From Nitrososphaerales archaeon (GTDB lineage: Archaea; Thermoproteota; Nitrososphaeria; Nitrososphaerales; JACAEJ01), in NCBI GenBank assembly GCA_013388925.1, contig JACAEJ010000015.1:1-50430 (forward strand): a stretch of DNA of 50,430 bases, in the 5' to 3' direction. This document shows positions 9,692-18,831 of this stretch, in pieces. Under the pieces are notes generated by a model. The model saw only the letters and a list, made by a program, of their open reading frames with translations. It did no database searches and was not told the DNA's origin. The position numbers were made by a program, and so were the translations under genes. How positions within the stretch are numbered: position 1 is the stretch's first letter; each line of letters begins with the position of its first letter.

Positions 9692-10660
9692 ATGGAATGG
9701 CTTTTGGAATTACTTCAGATCCTTATTTTTCCTGGCATAGTATTTGCCATAGTACTGGCCTTTGTCTATGAATGGTTCGATAGGAAAATCTACGCCAAGC
9801 TACAGAACAGGGTTGGGCCTCTCTACACAGGAAAAAGCGGAATTCTACAGCCCTTTGCCGATTTCGTAAAGCTTCTTGCAAAGGAGGACATAACTCCTGG
9901 TGAAGTAGATAAACCCCTCTTCAACGCCCTGCCAATAGTTGCGTTAACCCTCTCCTTGATGGGTTTCTTGGCACTGCCGATAACAGGATTGAGAGGTATT
10001 ATCTCATTCAACGGCGATTTGATCTTTTTAATCGCTCTGATGACCCTGATATGTATAGTTATAATTTACTCGGGTATATCCTCCTCGAATAGGTTTTCCA
10101 CAGTGGGGGCTGAAAGGGCCGCCCTTCAACTTCTAGGTTACGAAATACCTATGATGCTATCTGCGATAAGCATCGGGATATTGGCCGGCTCCATGTGGGT
10201 TTATGACATAGTCAATACCCAAGTAAGTGGCATCTGGTTCTTGGTGGGTCCCAGTATTCTTGGGTTTGCCATCTTCGTTCTATGTGGCCAAGCCGAGTTG
10301 GAGCGAATACCATTTGATATACCAGAAGCCGAGACCGAGATCGTTGCTGGCTGGTTAACGGAGTTTTCAGGGAAAAAACTCGCTTTGTTCAGGCTGACCA
10401 AGGACGTTGAACTCTTGTACCTGTCTGGATTGGCCGTTGCTCTTTTCCTCGGCGGCCCCTCCGGTCCTGTCATATCCGGTCTGGAACCTATATTATACCC
10501 TATTTACTTCTTACTGAAGACCTTGTTTGTGCTCTTCCTACTTACAACCCTCCGCGCCCTTTTTGCTAGGCTCAGAATCGACCAGATGGTCAATTTCTCT
10601 TGGAAGTACCTTGTCCCTCTTGCAATATTACAGGTTTTACTCGTTAGGGTGATCGTATAA
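9692..10660 (+). CDS. NuoH/FpoH-like membrane subunit
   Basis: AKLQNRVGPLYTGKSGILQPFADFVKLLAKED, ERIPFDIPEAETEIVAGWLTEFSG, RIDQMVNFSWKYLVPLA. Confidence 0.93.
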   Translation: MEWLLELLQILIFPGIVFAIVLAFVYEWFDRKIYAKLQNRVGPLYTGKSGILQPFADFVKLLAKEDITPGEVDKPLFNALPIVALTLSLMGFLALPITGLRGIISFNGDLIFLIALMTLICIVIIYSGISSSNRFSTVGAERAALQLLGYEIPMMLSAISIGILAGSMWVYDIVNTQVSGIWFLVGPSILGFAIFVLCGQAELERIPFDIPEAETEIVAGWLTEFSGKKLALFRLTKDVELLYLSGLAVALFLGGPSGPVISGLEPILYPIYFLLKTLFVLFLLTTLRALFARLRIDQMVNFSWKYLVPLAILQVLLVRVIV

Positions 10661-10661
10661 A

Positions 10662-11000
10662 ATGTCCATGCTGAAAGAAATTCAAAGAAGCCTCTTCAAG
10701 AAGAGGGCTACCGTTCTCTATCCTTTCAAGGAAAGGGAGAGAGTTCACATACCTGATGGTCTTAGGGGCAAGATAAGCTTCGATAGGGACAAGTGCACGG
10801 GTTGCCTTTTATGTTCTAGGTTTTGCCCGAGCGGGGCTTGCGAAATCGTTACGGATGAGAAGGGCAAAAGGCCCGTATTCCACTTGGAGCTCTGCTTGTT
10901 CTGTTCCCAATGCCAAGAAGTCTGTCCCAAAGGTGCCATCAATTTGACGGAAGAGTTCGAGTTGGCAGCCTTTGACAGAAAGGCTTTCACTATAAAGTGA
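10662..11000 (+). CDS. NuoI/EchF-like 2x[4Fe-4S] ferredoxin subunit
   Basis: CTGCLLCSRFCPSGAC and CLFCSQCQEVCPKGAIN. Confidence 0.92.
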   Translation: MSMLKEIQRSLFKKRATVLYPFKERERVHIPDGLRGKISFDRDKCTGCLLCSRFCPSGACEIVTDEKGKRPVFHLELCLFCSQCQEVCPKGAINLTEEFELAAFDRKAFTIK

Positions 11001-11536
11001 TCTTCATGGTCGACTATCTGATACACATGACCTTTCTAGCCCTCCTAATAGTCTTGGCTTTTCTTGTCATAGAGATCAAGGATCTGCTTAGGGCTCTGGC
11101 CATTTTCATAATTATGAGCTCTGTTCTAAGTGTGATCTTCTACATTTTGAGCGCGCCCTTTATAGCAGTCTTCCAACTAGCCATATACGCAGGGGCCATA
11201 GCCGTTCTATTCCTCGCCACTCTTCACACTACAAAGGGGAGGGTCTTGAGTGAAAAGTTGAACTTGACCATCGGTCTTCTTTTGGTGGGCATGCTTCTTG
11301 TAATGGTCTTGGTCTTCTCCGTAAACCTCATCGACGCCTTTAGGGTGGTCACACCTCCACAAGGCTACCCCCTCGAGGAAGCCCCCTTCTTCCTATGGAC
11401 CTATAGGGGCTTTGACATAATCGTCCAAGGCTTTCTCCTCTTGGCTACAGTTACGGCTGTGACAGCGATCTTGAGGAAGAAGGAGGGTGTTGGAGTCATC
11501 GAGGAGGCTGTAGAGGAGAGTGTTAAGAATGAATGA
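10997..11536 (+). CDS. NuoJ/FpoJ-like membrane subunit
   Basis: FQLAIYAGAIAVLFLATLHTT NuoJ-type motif; five hydrophobic segments; 3' overlap with the next gene. Confidence 0.85.
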   Translation: MIFMVDYLIHMTFLALLIVLAFLVIEIKDLLRALAIFIIMSSVLSVIFYILSAPFIAVFQLAIYAGAIAVLFLATLHTTKGRVLSEKLNLTIGLLLVGMLLVMVLVFSVNLIDAFRVVTPPQGYPLEEAPFFLWTYRGFDIIVQGFLLLATVTAVTAILRKKEGVGVIEEAVEESVKNE

Positions 11537-11840
11537 ATTACTTCAACTCTACATACCCGCATCCATCCTCTTGATAGCTATGGGGATCTACTGCATGGCC
11601 GCCAAGAGAGACCTGATAAAGATCGTACTAGGGATAGAAATAATGACCTCAGGCGTCAACCTTAACCTGATAGTAATGGGCTTGGGAAGCAATGGTGTTG
11701 ACGCCCTAGCCCAGTCCATGGCCCTGATTTCCATGACCATAGGAGCCTGCGTTGCTGCCGTTGCCTTATCGATAATCATAAACACCTTTAGGCACTATGG
11801 AACTACCGATGTCAGGAAGCTCAGAAGACTTAGATGGTAA
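11520..11840 (+). CDS. NuoK/FpoK-like membrane subunit
   Basis: LIKIVLGIEIMTSGVNLNLIVMG and AQSMALISMTIGACVAAVALSIII. Confidence 0.88.
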   Translation: MLRMNELLQLYIPASILLIAMGIYCMAAKRDLIKIVLGIEIMTSGVNLNLIVMGLGSNGVDALAQSMALISMTIGACVAAVALSIIINTFRHYGTTDVRKLRRLRW

Positions 11841-11844
11841 TCTG

Positions 11845-12399
11845 TCAGAATAGTGTTTGGAACTTTTCACTCATCCCGAAGTACTCTCTCTCAATCTTGG
11901 TAATCTCCTCCGGGCTCTTGGCAATTCTATAATCCTCGAGGGGATTCTCGTTTAGAACTAGGAAGTTGGGTCCCCATTTAAAGAAGGACATAAGCCTTCT
12001 GCTCTCATTGACATGGTCTGCAATGTAGAGCGTAGCTGCGAGGGCTTCCGCCGAACTCAGCATGGAAATCTTGCCATAGTTTATAGGGTTGGCAGCCAAC
12101 AGTAGAGGGAGCCTTCTGTTCAATCCTCCAAATCCTCTTGCGAAGGTTTCGTCTATCCTCTTCCAAGAGCAGTCTATAACTACAAGGCCATAGCTCAAAC
12201 GAGGCTTGTCTTCAGGTGAAAACACATTCGATGCCTTTGGATTTAGGGTTATACCCCTTCTAGGAATTGCTCTCTTTTGAAAGATGGGCTGGACCAAGCC
12301 CAGACGGCAGAGCTTTGCTGCGGCGCACTTCCTTCTATCATCCTGCCTCATCAGGTAGGCGTAGAGTCTCAGTTTTTGAGTTAGAGAGGCTTGGCTCAA
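11845..12399 (-). CDS. tsr3: Tsr3/DUF367-family rRNA aminocarboxypropyltransferase
   Basis: DDRRKCAAAKLCRLGL, LVVIDCSWKR, RRLPLLLAANPINYGK, SSAEALAATLYI. Confidence 0.9.
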   Translation of the reverse strand: MSQASLTQKLRLYAYLMRQDDRRKCAAAKLCRLGLVQPIFQKRAIPRRGITLNPKASNVFSPEDKPRLSYGLVVIDCSWKRIDETFARGFGGLNRRLPLLLAANPINYGKISMLSSAEALAATLYIADHVNESRRLMSFFKWGPNFLVLNENPLEDYRIAKSPEEITKIEREYFGMSEKFQTLF

Positions 12400-12565
12400 T
12401 CTATCTTAAAAGGTAAAGTTCGGGGTTAAAATGCTTGCTATCCACGCTCAAAAAGGCGTTTATTATGCCCTCTGTCTATCAATTTCTCAAGAGATGTGTA
12501 AAAGGGATGGCCCAATAATAACGTTTAATAATAAATCCGTCAAATAGAGCATAGGTTAGAAGTAC

Positions 12566-12802
12566 ATGCCAATGGCATTTGTTTTGATAAATGCAGAGCT
12601 TGGAGCAGAGGAAGAGTTGATAAAAGAGCTAAAGAAGATCGACAATGTGAGAGAGGTTTACGTAGTCTACGGTGTCTATGACATCATAGCGAAGATAGAA
12701 GCGAATTCTATGGAGAAGGTAAAGGAGACAGTAACGTGGAAGATAAGGCGCCTGGATAAAGTTCGATCTACACTAACAATGATCGTCGTAGAGGCTTCAT
12801 AA
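12566..12802 (+). CDS. Stand-alone Lrp/AsnC ligand-binding (RAM) domain protein
   Basis: AFVLINAELGAEEELIKELKKIDNVREVYVVYGVYDIIAKIEA, no HTH. Confidence 0.88.
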   Translation: MPMAFVLINAELGAEEELIKELKKIDNVREVYVVYGVYDIIAKIEANSMEKVKETVTWKIRRLDKVRSTLTMIVVEAS

Positions 12803-12922
12803 TATACTACATCAAGGGGCCCTTATCAAGTGAAGAACATAAAGATTCTGCTACTAGTTTCCCCCACTTTTTTTTGAAGACAATTAATAGAAGGATGATG
12901 ATTGATAATGATGGTTTTCACA

Positions 12923-13050
12923 CCAATGAGACGGAGGTTCGTCTATGGTCGTTCCCACTTAAATTGATGCCACAAATTGTTCGGTTGTTAAGGTCAGAAG
13001 AATCTATCAAGTCGGAACAATTTTGAGTGGCATCATGATCGCTCGTGGGA
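12923..13050. other. Structured intergenic element (putative ncRNA or inverted-repeat element)
   Basis: 12965-12982 TGATGCCACAAATTGTTC pairs with 13015-13035 GAACAATTTtgaGTGGCATCA (18 bp, one 3-nt bulge); outer TCCCAC/GTGGGA (12953-12958/13045-13050); preceding hairpin AGACG-GAGGTT-CGTCT (12929-12944). Confidence 0.5.
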
Positions 13051-13132
13051 TGTTTCTTTTTCTTGTCATGAAGTAATTAGCGACCAAATAAGATTTTAAA
13101 CATACTCTTCGAATCTCTCTTAGACGGTTTGA

Positions 13133-14428
13133 TTGGGCAAGCTTCAGGTACTTCACATAGGCCTAGATGATACGGACTCCAAGGACGGGATGTGCACAAC
13201 TTACGTTGGTGCTGTAGTCGTAGATAGACTTATTGATATTGGTGCAAAAATCATCGACTATCCCCATCTCATCAGGCTTAACCCAAATTGGATCCTGAAG
13301 ACTAGAGGGAATTGTGCCATTGCCATTAAAGTTGAAGCTAAAGACGAGCTCATACCCAGCATAAAAAAGATGGTCTTAAAGACTGTAGAGCAACTAGCAG
13401 AGCTTGATCATGAAACGACAAATCCGGGCGTGGTCTTCTTAAAGGGTGAGAATATACCTGAAGAATTAGGGGCTTTTTCAAGAAAGGTAATTCAAGATAT
13501 AGTGACCATAGACGAAGCAGAAGAATTAGCGAAGAGGATAGGGGCTGAATTCTTCAAATTTAAGATAGGAAGAGGGATCATAGGAGCTTTAGCAGCCATT
13601 GGTGAAGAATTAGAGCAAGATTTTACTTATGAATTGATAGCCTACAGACTACCTAGTAACAGGGGTAAAGAGAGGAAGATCGATAGAGAGTCTGTATTTA
13701 AAATGAATGAGTTGACCTATCCTGATACCTTTGATAACATCGACCTTAATACTGGCGAGATAAGGATAACTCCCCATACTCCTTGTCCAATCCTTTATGG
13801 AATTAGAGCTGAGAGCTCTTGGATAGCTGAGAAAGCTCACGGTATGGTGAAAGCCTTTGAGCCCATAGAGAGATGGGTCATCTATAAGGCAAATCAGGCT
13901 ACAGATGAGCATATAAAAAGCTCAAAGATATCTGAGGTGAAACCATATCGTTCTTTTGTAGTTGAGGGAGAAGTCTGTGATAAGCCAAGAATTATAGTTG
14001 GGGGGCATGTAATATTCACAATAAAGGATGATGGTGACAAGATAGACTGTGCTGCCTATGAGCCTACAAGAAAGTTCAGGGAGGTGATTATGAAGCTAGC
14101 TATTGGGGATATAGTCAAAGTCTATGGAGGGATAAAGCCAAAGCCAAATTTACCATTAACTATAAACCTTGAGAAGATAGAAGTGGTTAAGCTCAGCCCG
14201 ATATTCAAGAAGTTAAACCCTATCTGTCCTTTATGCAGAAGAAGGATGAAGTCAGCAGGTAAAGAAAAGGGCTTTGTGTGCAAAAATTGTAAGCAGAAGC
14301 TCCCAAGGGAAACAGTAATAATCGGAGAGATGCCAAGAAGTATAACAGTGGGGATTTACGAAGTCCCGCCCAGAGCTAGGAGGCACTTGGCAAAGCCTTT
14401 GGTTCGCCTTTCACCTAGGATCTGGTAG
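13133..14428 (+). CDS. tiaS: tRNA(Ile2) 2-agmatinylcytidine synthetase TiaS
   Basis: HIGLDDTDSKDGMCTTYVG, HTPCPILYGIRAES, C-terminal zinc ribbon CPLCRRRMK...CKNCKQ. Confidence 0.93.
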   Translation: MGKLQVLHIGLDDTDSKDGMCTTYVGAVVVDRLIDIGAKIIDYPHLIRLNPNWILKTRGNCAIAIKVEAKDELIPSIKKMVLKTVEQLAELDHETTNPGVVFLKGENIPEELGAFSRKVIQDIVTIDEAEELAKRIGAEFFKFKIGRGIIGALAAIGEELEQDFTYELIAYRLPSNRGKERKIDRESVFKMNELTYPDTFDNIDLNTGEIRITPHTPCPILYGIRAESSWIAEKAHGMVKAFEPIERWVIYKANQATDEHIKSSKISEVKPYRSFVVEGEVCDKPRIIVGGHVIFTIKDDGDKIDCAAYEPTRKFREVIMKLAIGDIVKVYGGIKPKPNLPLTINLEKIEVVKLSPIFKKLNPICPLCRRRMKSAGKEKGFVCKNCKQKLPRETVIIGEMPRSITVGIYEVPPRARRHLAKPLVRLSPRIW

Positions 14429-14445
14429 GAAGGGAATCGATCGCA

Positions 14446-15492
14446 ATGAAGGCTCGTAACGTCATCAAAGCCAACCAACTCTTCATACTCTTGCCCTTGG
14501 CAACTTTCATTGCGCTAGTCATTGCCGTCCATTCTTCTATCCTTGACATTTATGATAAAATGTTGCTTTACATGATAAACGGCGCTTCTGGATCAGAAGC
14601 TCTAGACATCCTAATGCTTACACTGACGGAGGTAGGTGGGGGCTTCTTTTGGTTCATGGTCATAGTAGTTTTATGGGTGTATGGCAGGACTGAAGAGAGG
14701 AACTTCGCCATTTTCTTGGCTATAACCTTTGTAGTATCGGGACTCTCCGGGCTTGTAGCAAAGACCCTCTTCTACCGACCAAGGCCCTACGAAGTTCTGT
14801 CAGGAGTAGACTTGGTTGGATCCGGGGAATATGGCTCTTCGTTCCCTTCGGCCCACTCGGCAAGGGCCTTTGCTGGTAGTACTCTGATCTTCAGAATTTA
14901 TGGAAAATTGGCCTACCCTTTATTGGTTTTGTCTTTTGCAGTCGCTCTCTCAAGGGTTTACATGTGCGTCCATTATCCTACAGACGCAGTGGCAGGGGCC
15001 TTCTTAGGTCTAGCCATTGCTAACTTCGTATACATACTTACAAAAAAGCCATCAGCACTTATGGACAGAGTCCGCAATGTCTGGGTGGATTTCTCTAACA
15101 ACCCTTGGAAAAGGATGGTCTTTCCTACGCTCTTCTGCATCGTACTGTCAATAATATCTGTAAGCATTATTCTGGTCAAAGAGCCAAACCTTCTCAATAA
15201 CCCTCAGGACATAATCTCAAGTCTACCTATCATCGTAGATCCAAGAAACATGTTTGATTATGGGATAACCTTCACTTGGCCCATGTCGGCTTTGTCTATT
15301 CTGGTTTACCCCCTTCTGTCTTTATTTATGCTATTCATGAGCACTTTCTTCTTAGTATCTGCAAAGAGGATGAAGAATCACAGTCTATTCGATTTCGCTT
15401 TGAAGACAGGCACCTTCTTTTTTGTAATATGCCTCACATTAATCGCCACTGCCTTTATCATCTTGGTCTATATCCTTTTGATAAGCATTTGA
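14446..15492 (+). CDS. PAP2-family membrane phosphatase
   Basis: KTLFYRPRPYE, SSFPSAHSARAFAG, RVYMCVHYPTDAVAGAFLG. Confidence 0.88.
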   Translation: MKARNVIKANQLFILLPLATFIALVIAVHSSILDIYDKMLLYMINGASGSEALDILMLTLTEVGGGFFWFMVIVVLWVYGRTEERNFAIFLAITFVVSGLSGLVAKTLFYRPRPYEVLSGVDLVGSGEYGSSFPSAHSARAFAGSTLIFRIYGKLAYPLLVLSFAVALSRVYMCVHYPTDAVAGAFLGLAIANFVYILTKKPSALMDRVRNVWVDFSNNPWKRMVFPTLFCIVLSIISVSIILVKEPNLLNNPQDIISSLPIIVDPRNMFDYGITFTWPMSALSILVYPLLSLFMLFMSTFFLVSAKRMKNHSLFDFALKTGTFFFVICLTLIATAFIILVYILLISI

Positions 15493-15494
15493 GA

Positions 15495-16082
15495 TCAGAC
15501 TATAAGAGAGACTATCTGCATCGTAAGGCCTGAAGCGATGGGCATGGTCAGATCGTCGTCAATGGGTAAGGGCACACTCTCGACTACAGAGCCTATCAAG
15601 GCTCCTAGAATGGCTATAGATGGGGATACAAAGGGATAGGCACCCAGCCACGAAAATAAAAAGCAGAAGAGGCTACCTTCAAGCGTCTTCTTTCTGTTGA
15701 AGGGAAGATAATTATGTCCCATCAATCTCCCAAAGAGCCCTGCAAATCCATCTCCCAAGGCGACTATCCCTATGGCTGCAAATCCTATCGAACTCCCAAA
15801 CACGATTAAGGAGATCATTATACCTGAAGAGAAGTAGACCGGCGCAGAGACGAATCTGCTTACCTCCCTATCCTTGCTTGCCAAGAGAGTTATAGTCCTT
15901 ATGACGGGCAATCCACGATCTCTGACACGAAGATACTCTGAGATTGTGTATAGTATCGTAACTATGGCTATTATGAGAAAAGTATATGGTATGCCTATCA
16001 TAGTCGCTGCAAATGGTATGAAAAAGCCCGATAGGTGTATGAAAAGCCTGAACAGGTTTATCCTCTTTACTCTTGTCATCAT
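15495..16082 (-). CDS. SEC59/dolichol-phytol kinase family membrane protein
   Basis: ALGDGFAGLFGRLMGHNYLPFNRKKTLEGSL. Confidence 0.8.
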   Translation of the reverse strand: MMTRVKRINLFRLFIHLSGFFIPFAATMIGIPYTFLIIAIVTILYTISEYLRVRDRGLPVIRTITLLASKDREVSRFVSAPVYFSSGIMISLIVFGSSIGFAAIGIVALGDGFAGLFGRLMGHNYLPFNRKKTLEGSLFCFLFSWLGAYPFVSPSIAILGALIGSVVESVPLPIDDDLTMPIASGLTMQIVSLIV

Positions 16083-16108
16083 GTCACCAAAATGAATCTT
16101 TTAGAGTT

Positions 16109-17311
16109 CTACTCCACGACATCGAGGGGAAGGTTGGCCTTTATTATAATGGGCCTCATCTCCGACCTTTCAGCCCTCGTATTCTTGAAGACCAGCTCAA
16201 AATCTTCCTTTGAACAAACCAGAACTATGTTGTCCTTGTCTGGTGAAAGAGGGAGGCCTCTTTCCACGCTTAGTTCTGGCCTTAGAGCCTGAAGATAGGG
16301 CATGGTGTTGAAGGTGATTATGTCTCCAACACAGTCACGAAGCTTATCTATGAGTTTCGATAGCGTCGCTATCTTGTCCCCCCTAACCTCAAAAGGATCG
16401 ACTGACCAAGCCACCAAAATCCTAGTCCTGCTCGCTTTCAGCCCCTCGTCTTTTATTATAGAACGGAAGCCATTCATGATGTGTTTGAAGTAACTCTCGA
16501 GACTCTTCAGTATCCCGGACAGCATGTACCACATGGGCTCTCCAGTCTTTAACGCTTCCGAGATCACTCTTATATCCAAAAGATTTTCGACCATGTCTTC
16601 CAAATATACCTCTTGTCGATCTTCGGTGAAGTCCGCAAAAGCTCCCTCGCCCAGTTTCAAACTCTTGCATAACTCGAAGTCAGTCACCAGGGAGTTATAC
16701 TTTCTTATTATATGCCTTGAATAGGCCGTCTCAGCCATGTGAAGAGGCAAAACCTTGGGCACATCCATTAGAGCGGATTTGAGGCACCCCATCGTAGCTT
16801 TCTCAATATCGGCTCTACTCGAGCCTATGACTATGGGTTTGTTCGTTCCAGGGATCAACGGCGCATATATGTAATCAAATCCAACCCCAACCTCCAATCC
16901 TGTCAGCTTTTCTATCAAGGATATGCTCTCTTTGTTACCACCGTAGCCTGTGGGCAACATATTGACAAAGACGATACCCTTTGAGATATTCTTTAATACA
17001 CTCTTCAGCTTTGAGCCCATGATTGGCCCAACTTCCATATTTTGTTCTCTTATTTTGGGGGCGAAAAATAGGCACCTTGCCTTGCCTATGGCATCTTCCA
17101 TAGGCTCAAGACCCAGTAATGGCTCGTCTTCGAGGAGGGCGGCGATCGAATCGAATTTACTAAGAATTTCCTTCTTCAACTGCATGCCAACATTCAGGTT
17201 CTCGTCCACAAGAGTCGTTTGCAGGTCGAAGGACGATAGAGAAGATGCTATCTTGTAGCCTTCTGTGCTCAAGCCGAATATTACGACTGGGGAGAGGGCG
17301 CTCTTGGGCAA
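16109..17311 (-). CDS. Divergent UDP-glucose/GDP-mannose dehydrogenase-like protein
   Basis: Rossmann-like N-terminus VVIFGLSTEGYKIASSLSSFDLQTTLVDEN; AYSRHIIRKYNSLVTDFE; C-terminal RILVAWSVDPFEVRGD resembles the UDP-binding domain; no GGSCFPKD catalytic motif. Confidence 0.55.
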   Translation of the reverse strand: MPKSALSPVVIFGLSTEGYKIASSLSSFDLQTTLVDENLNVGMQLKKEILSKFDSIAALLEDEPLLGLEPMEDAIGKARCLFFAPKIREQNMEVGPIMGSKLKSVLKNISKGIVFVNMLPTGYGGNKESISLIEKLTGLEVGVGFDYIYAPLIPGTNKPIVIGSSRADIEKATMGCLKSALMDVPKVLPLHMAETAYSRHIIRKYNSLVTDFELCKSLKLGEGAFADFTEDRQEVYLEDMVENLLDIRVISEALKTGEPMWYMLSGILKSLESYFKHIMNGFRSIIKDEGLKASRTRILVAWSVDPFEVRGDKIATLSKLIDKLRDCVGDIITFNTMPYLQALRPELSVERGLPLSPDKDNIVLVCSKEDFELVFKNTRAERSEMRPIIIKANLPLDVVE

Positions 17312-17453
17312 CCTTGGTCTAGGAACGTATGCATCCTTTAGCTAAAAGAGTTTCTTTTAATATAAAGACTATACCTTTATCCTTCCTTTATGGAGAAGTA
17401 GAGCCCATAGACACTAAGTATAATAACAGAATGGTATAGATTTTGAGAATGAC

Positions 17454-18524
17454 ATGCGTGTCTGGATAGACATTCTAACGCCTAAGCAAGCTCTATTCTT
17501 CAACCACCTAATCGAAGATTTGAAGATTAGAAGTCACGAAGTCCTACCTACATCAAGGCATTATCGTGAAGCAAATCAGTTAGCCAAGAAGATAGGTTTA
17601 GATGCTGTCATAATAGGTGAGCATGGCGGTGGCTCACTCTATGGCAAGCTCTCCACAAGTAGCAAGAGGATTGGCCTGCTCGCAGACCTGATAAACGAGT
17701 GGAAGCCTTGTTGCGCGGTATCCTTCAGCTCCCCCGAGTGCGCCAGAGTGGCCTACGGTCTTGGCATAAAACACATCTGCGTCAACGACTCCCCTCATGC
17801 TCAGAGCGTTGCTAGGCTGACTATACCTCTCTCAGAAATTCTATTGACTCCTTGGATCATTCCATATTCGGCTTGGACTCGCTACGGTATATCCCAAAAT
17901 AATATAATCAGGTACAAAGCTCTGGACCCTGCTGCTTGGCTAAAGCGAAAAAAGTTTCATGAATCAAAGAGCTTGGACCTGCCAGTAGATAGATCGAAGA
18001 AGACCTTGACGATAAGGTTGGAGGAGAGCTTTGCCTCCTACCTCTTGGAGTCAAACGAGGAATGGTCCGACAAACTACTCAAGGGCGTGGCAGATAGGTA
18101 TCAAGACAAAAACATCGTAGTTCTGTGTAGATATGAGCAACAACTCTCCAAGATTTTGGAGAGTTATGGAGATAGGTTTATAGTCCCAAGAGAGGTGGTT
18201 ATGGGCTCCGACCTTCTAAAGTATACAGATGTATTCATAGGGATGGGTGGTACTATGAATGCCGAATCAGCCTTGATGGGCATACCAACGATATCGGCAT
18301 ATCGGGGCAAAGACACATACGTGGAGAGCTATCTTATAAAGAAGGGGCTTTTGGTCAAGCCTCGTACCGTAAAGGGCGTATTGGATTGCATTGAGGACCT
18401 AATGAACGAGCGTAAAAAGTTTCAAATCACGAGGAAGGCCGAAGGTCTGTTGAACAAGATGGAGGACCCTATAAAAAAGATCGCCTCTATAGTGGAGAGA
18501 GAAGGTTCAAAGGCCAACTTATAG
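17454..18524 (+). CDS. DUF354 family (glycosyltransferase-B-like) protein
   Basis: MRVWIDILTPKQALFFNHLIEDLK start; TDVFIGMGGTMNAESALMGIPTIS motif. Confidence 0.85.
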   Translation: MRVWIDILTPKQALFFNHLIEDLKIRSHEVLPTSRHYREANQLAKKIGLDAVIIGEHGGGSLYGKLSTSSKRIGLLADLINEWKPCCAVSFSSPECARVAYGLGIKHICVNDSPHAQSVARLTIPLSEILLTPWIIPYSAWTRYGISQNNIIRYKALDPAAWLKRKKFHESKSLDLPVDRSKKTLTIRLEESFASYLLESNEEWSDKLLKGVADRYQDKNIVVLCRYEQQLSKILESYGDRFIVPREVVMGSDLLKYTDVFIGMGGTMNAESALMGIPTISAYRGKDTYVESYLIKKGLLVKPRTVKGVLDCIEDLMNERKKFQITRKAEGLLNKMEDPIKKIASIVEREGSKANL

Positions 18525-18639
18525 TAATTGAGGCGTTTAGGGCTTTACAACAGCACACTTTACAAGAACAACCTAGCCATCGTTCTAAACGGAGTCGAAA
18601 ATCCTATTGTCTGATCTTGCCAAGGATGCGAGAGATGAC

Positions 18640-18831
18640 TCATTCCTTCTTTTTGAAGAGCGTGTATCCACACTTCCCACAGGTCACTCGATCTGTATGT
18701 TCTGCTAGAAAGACCCCCTTTCCACACCTTGGACATTCCTTCCTCGACCTGACCAAGGACGAACCCTTGAGCTGGTAGAACTTCCATACCTTGGGACTCT
18801 CCTTCTTCCTAACTTTCTTTTCTTCGGACAA
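18640..18831 (-). CDS. rps27ae: 30S ribosomal protein S27ae
   Basis: [25 protein letters not shown] zinc ribbon; next to S24e. Confidence 0.92.
   Translation of the reverse strand: MSEEKKVRKKESPKVWKFYQLKGSSLVRSRKECPRCGKGVFLAEHTDRVTCGKCGYTLFKKKE

Noticed and set aside
12894-12900. ATGATGA, a C-box-like motif suggesting a C/D box sRNA
   Set aside because: No correctly spaced CTGA D box or C'/D' pair nearby.
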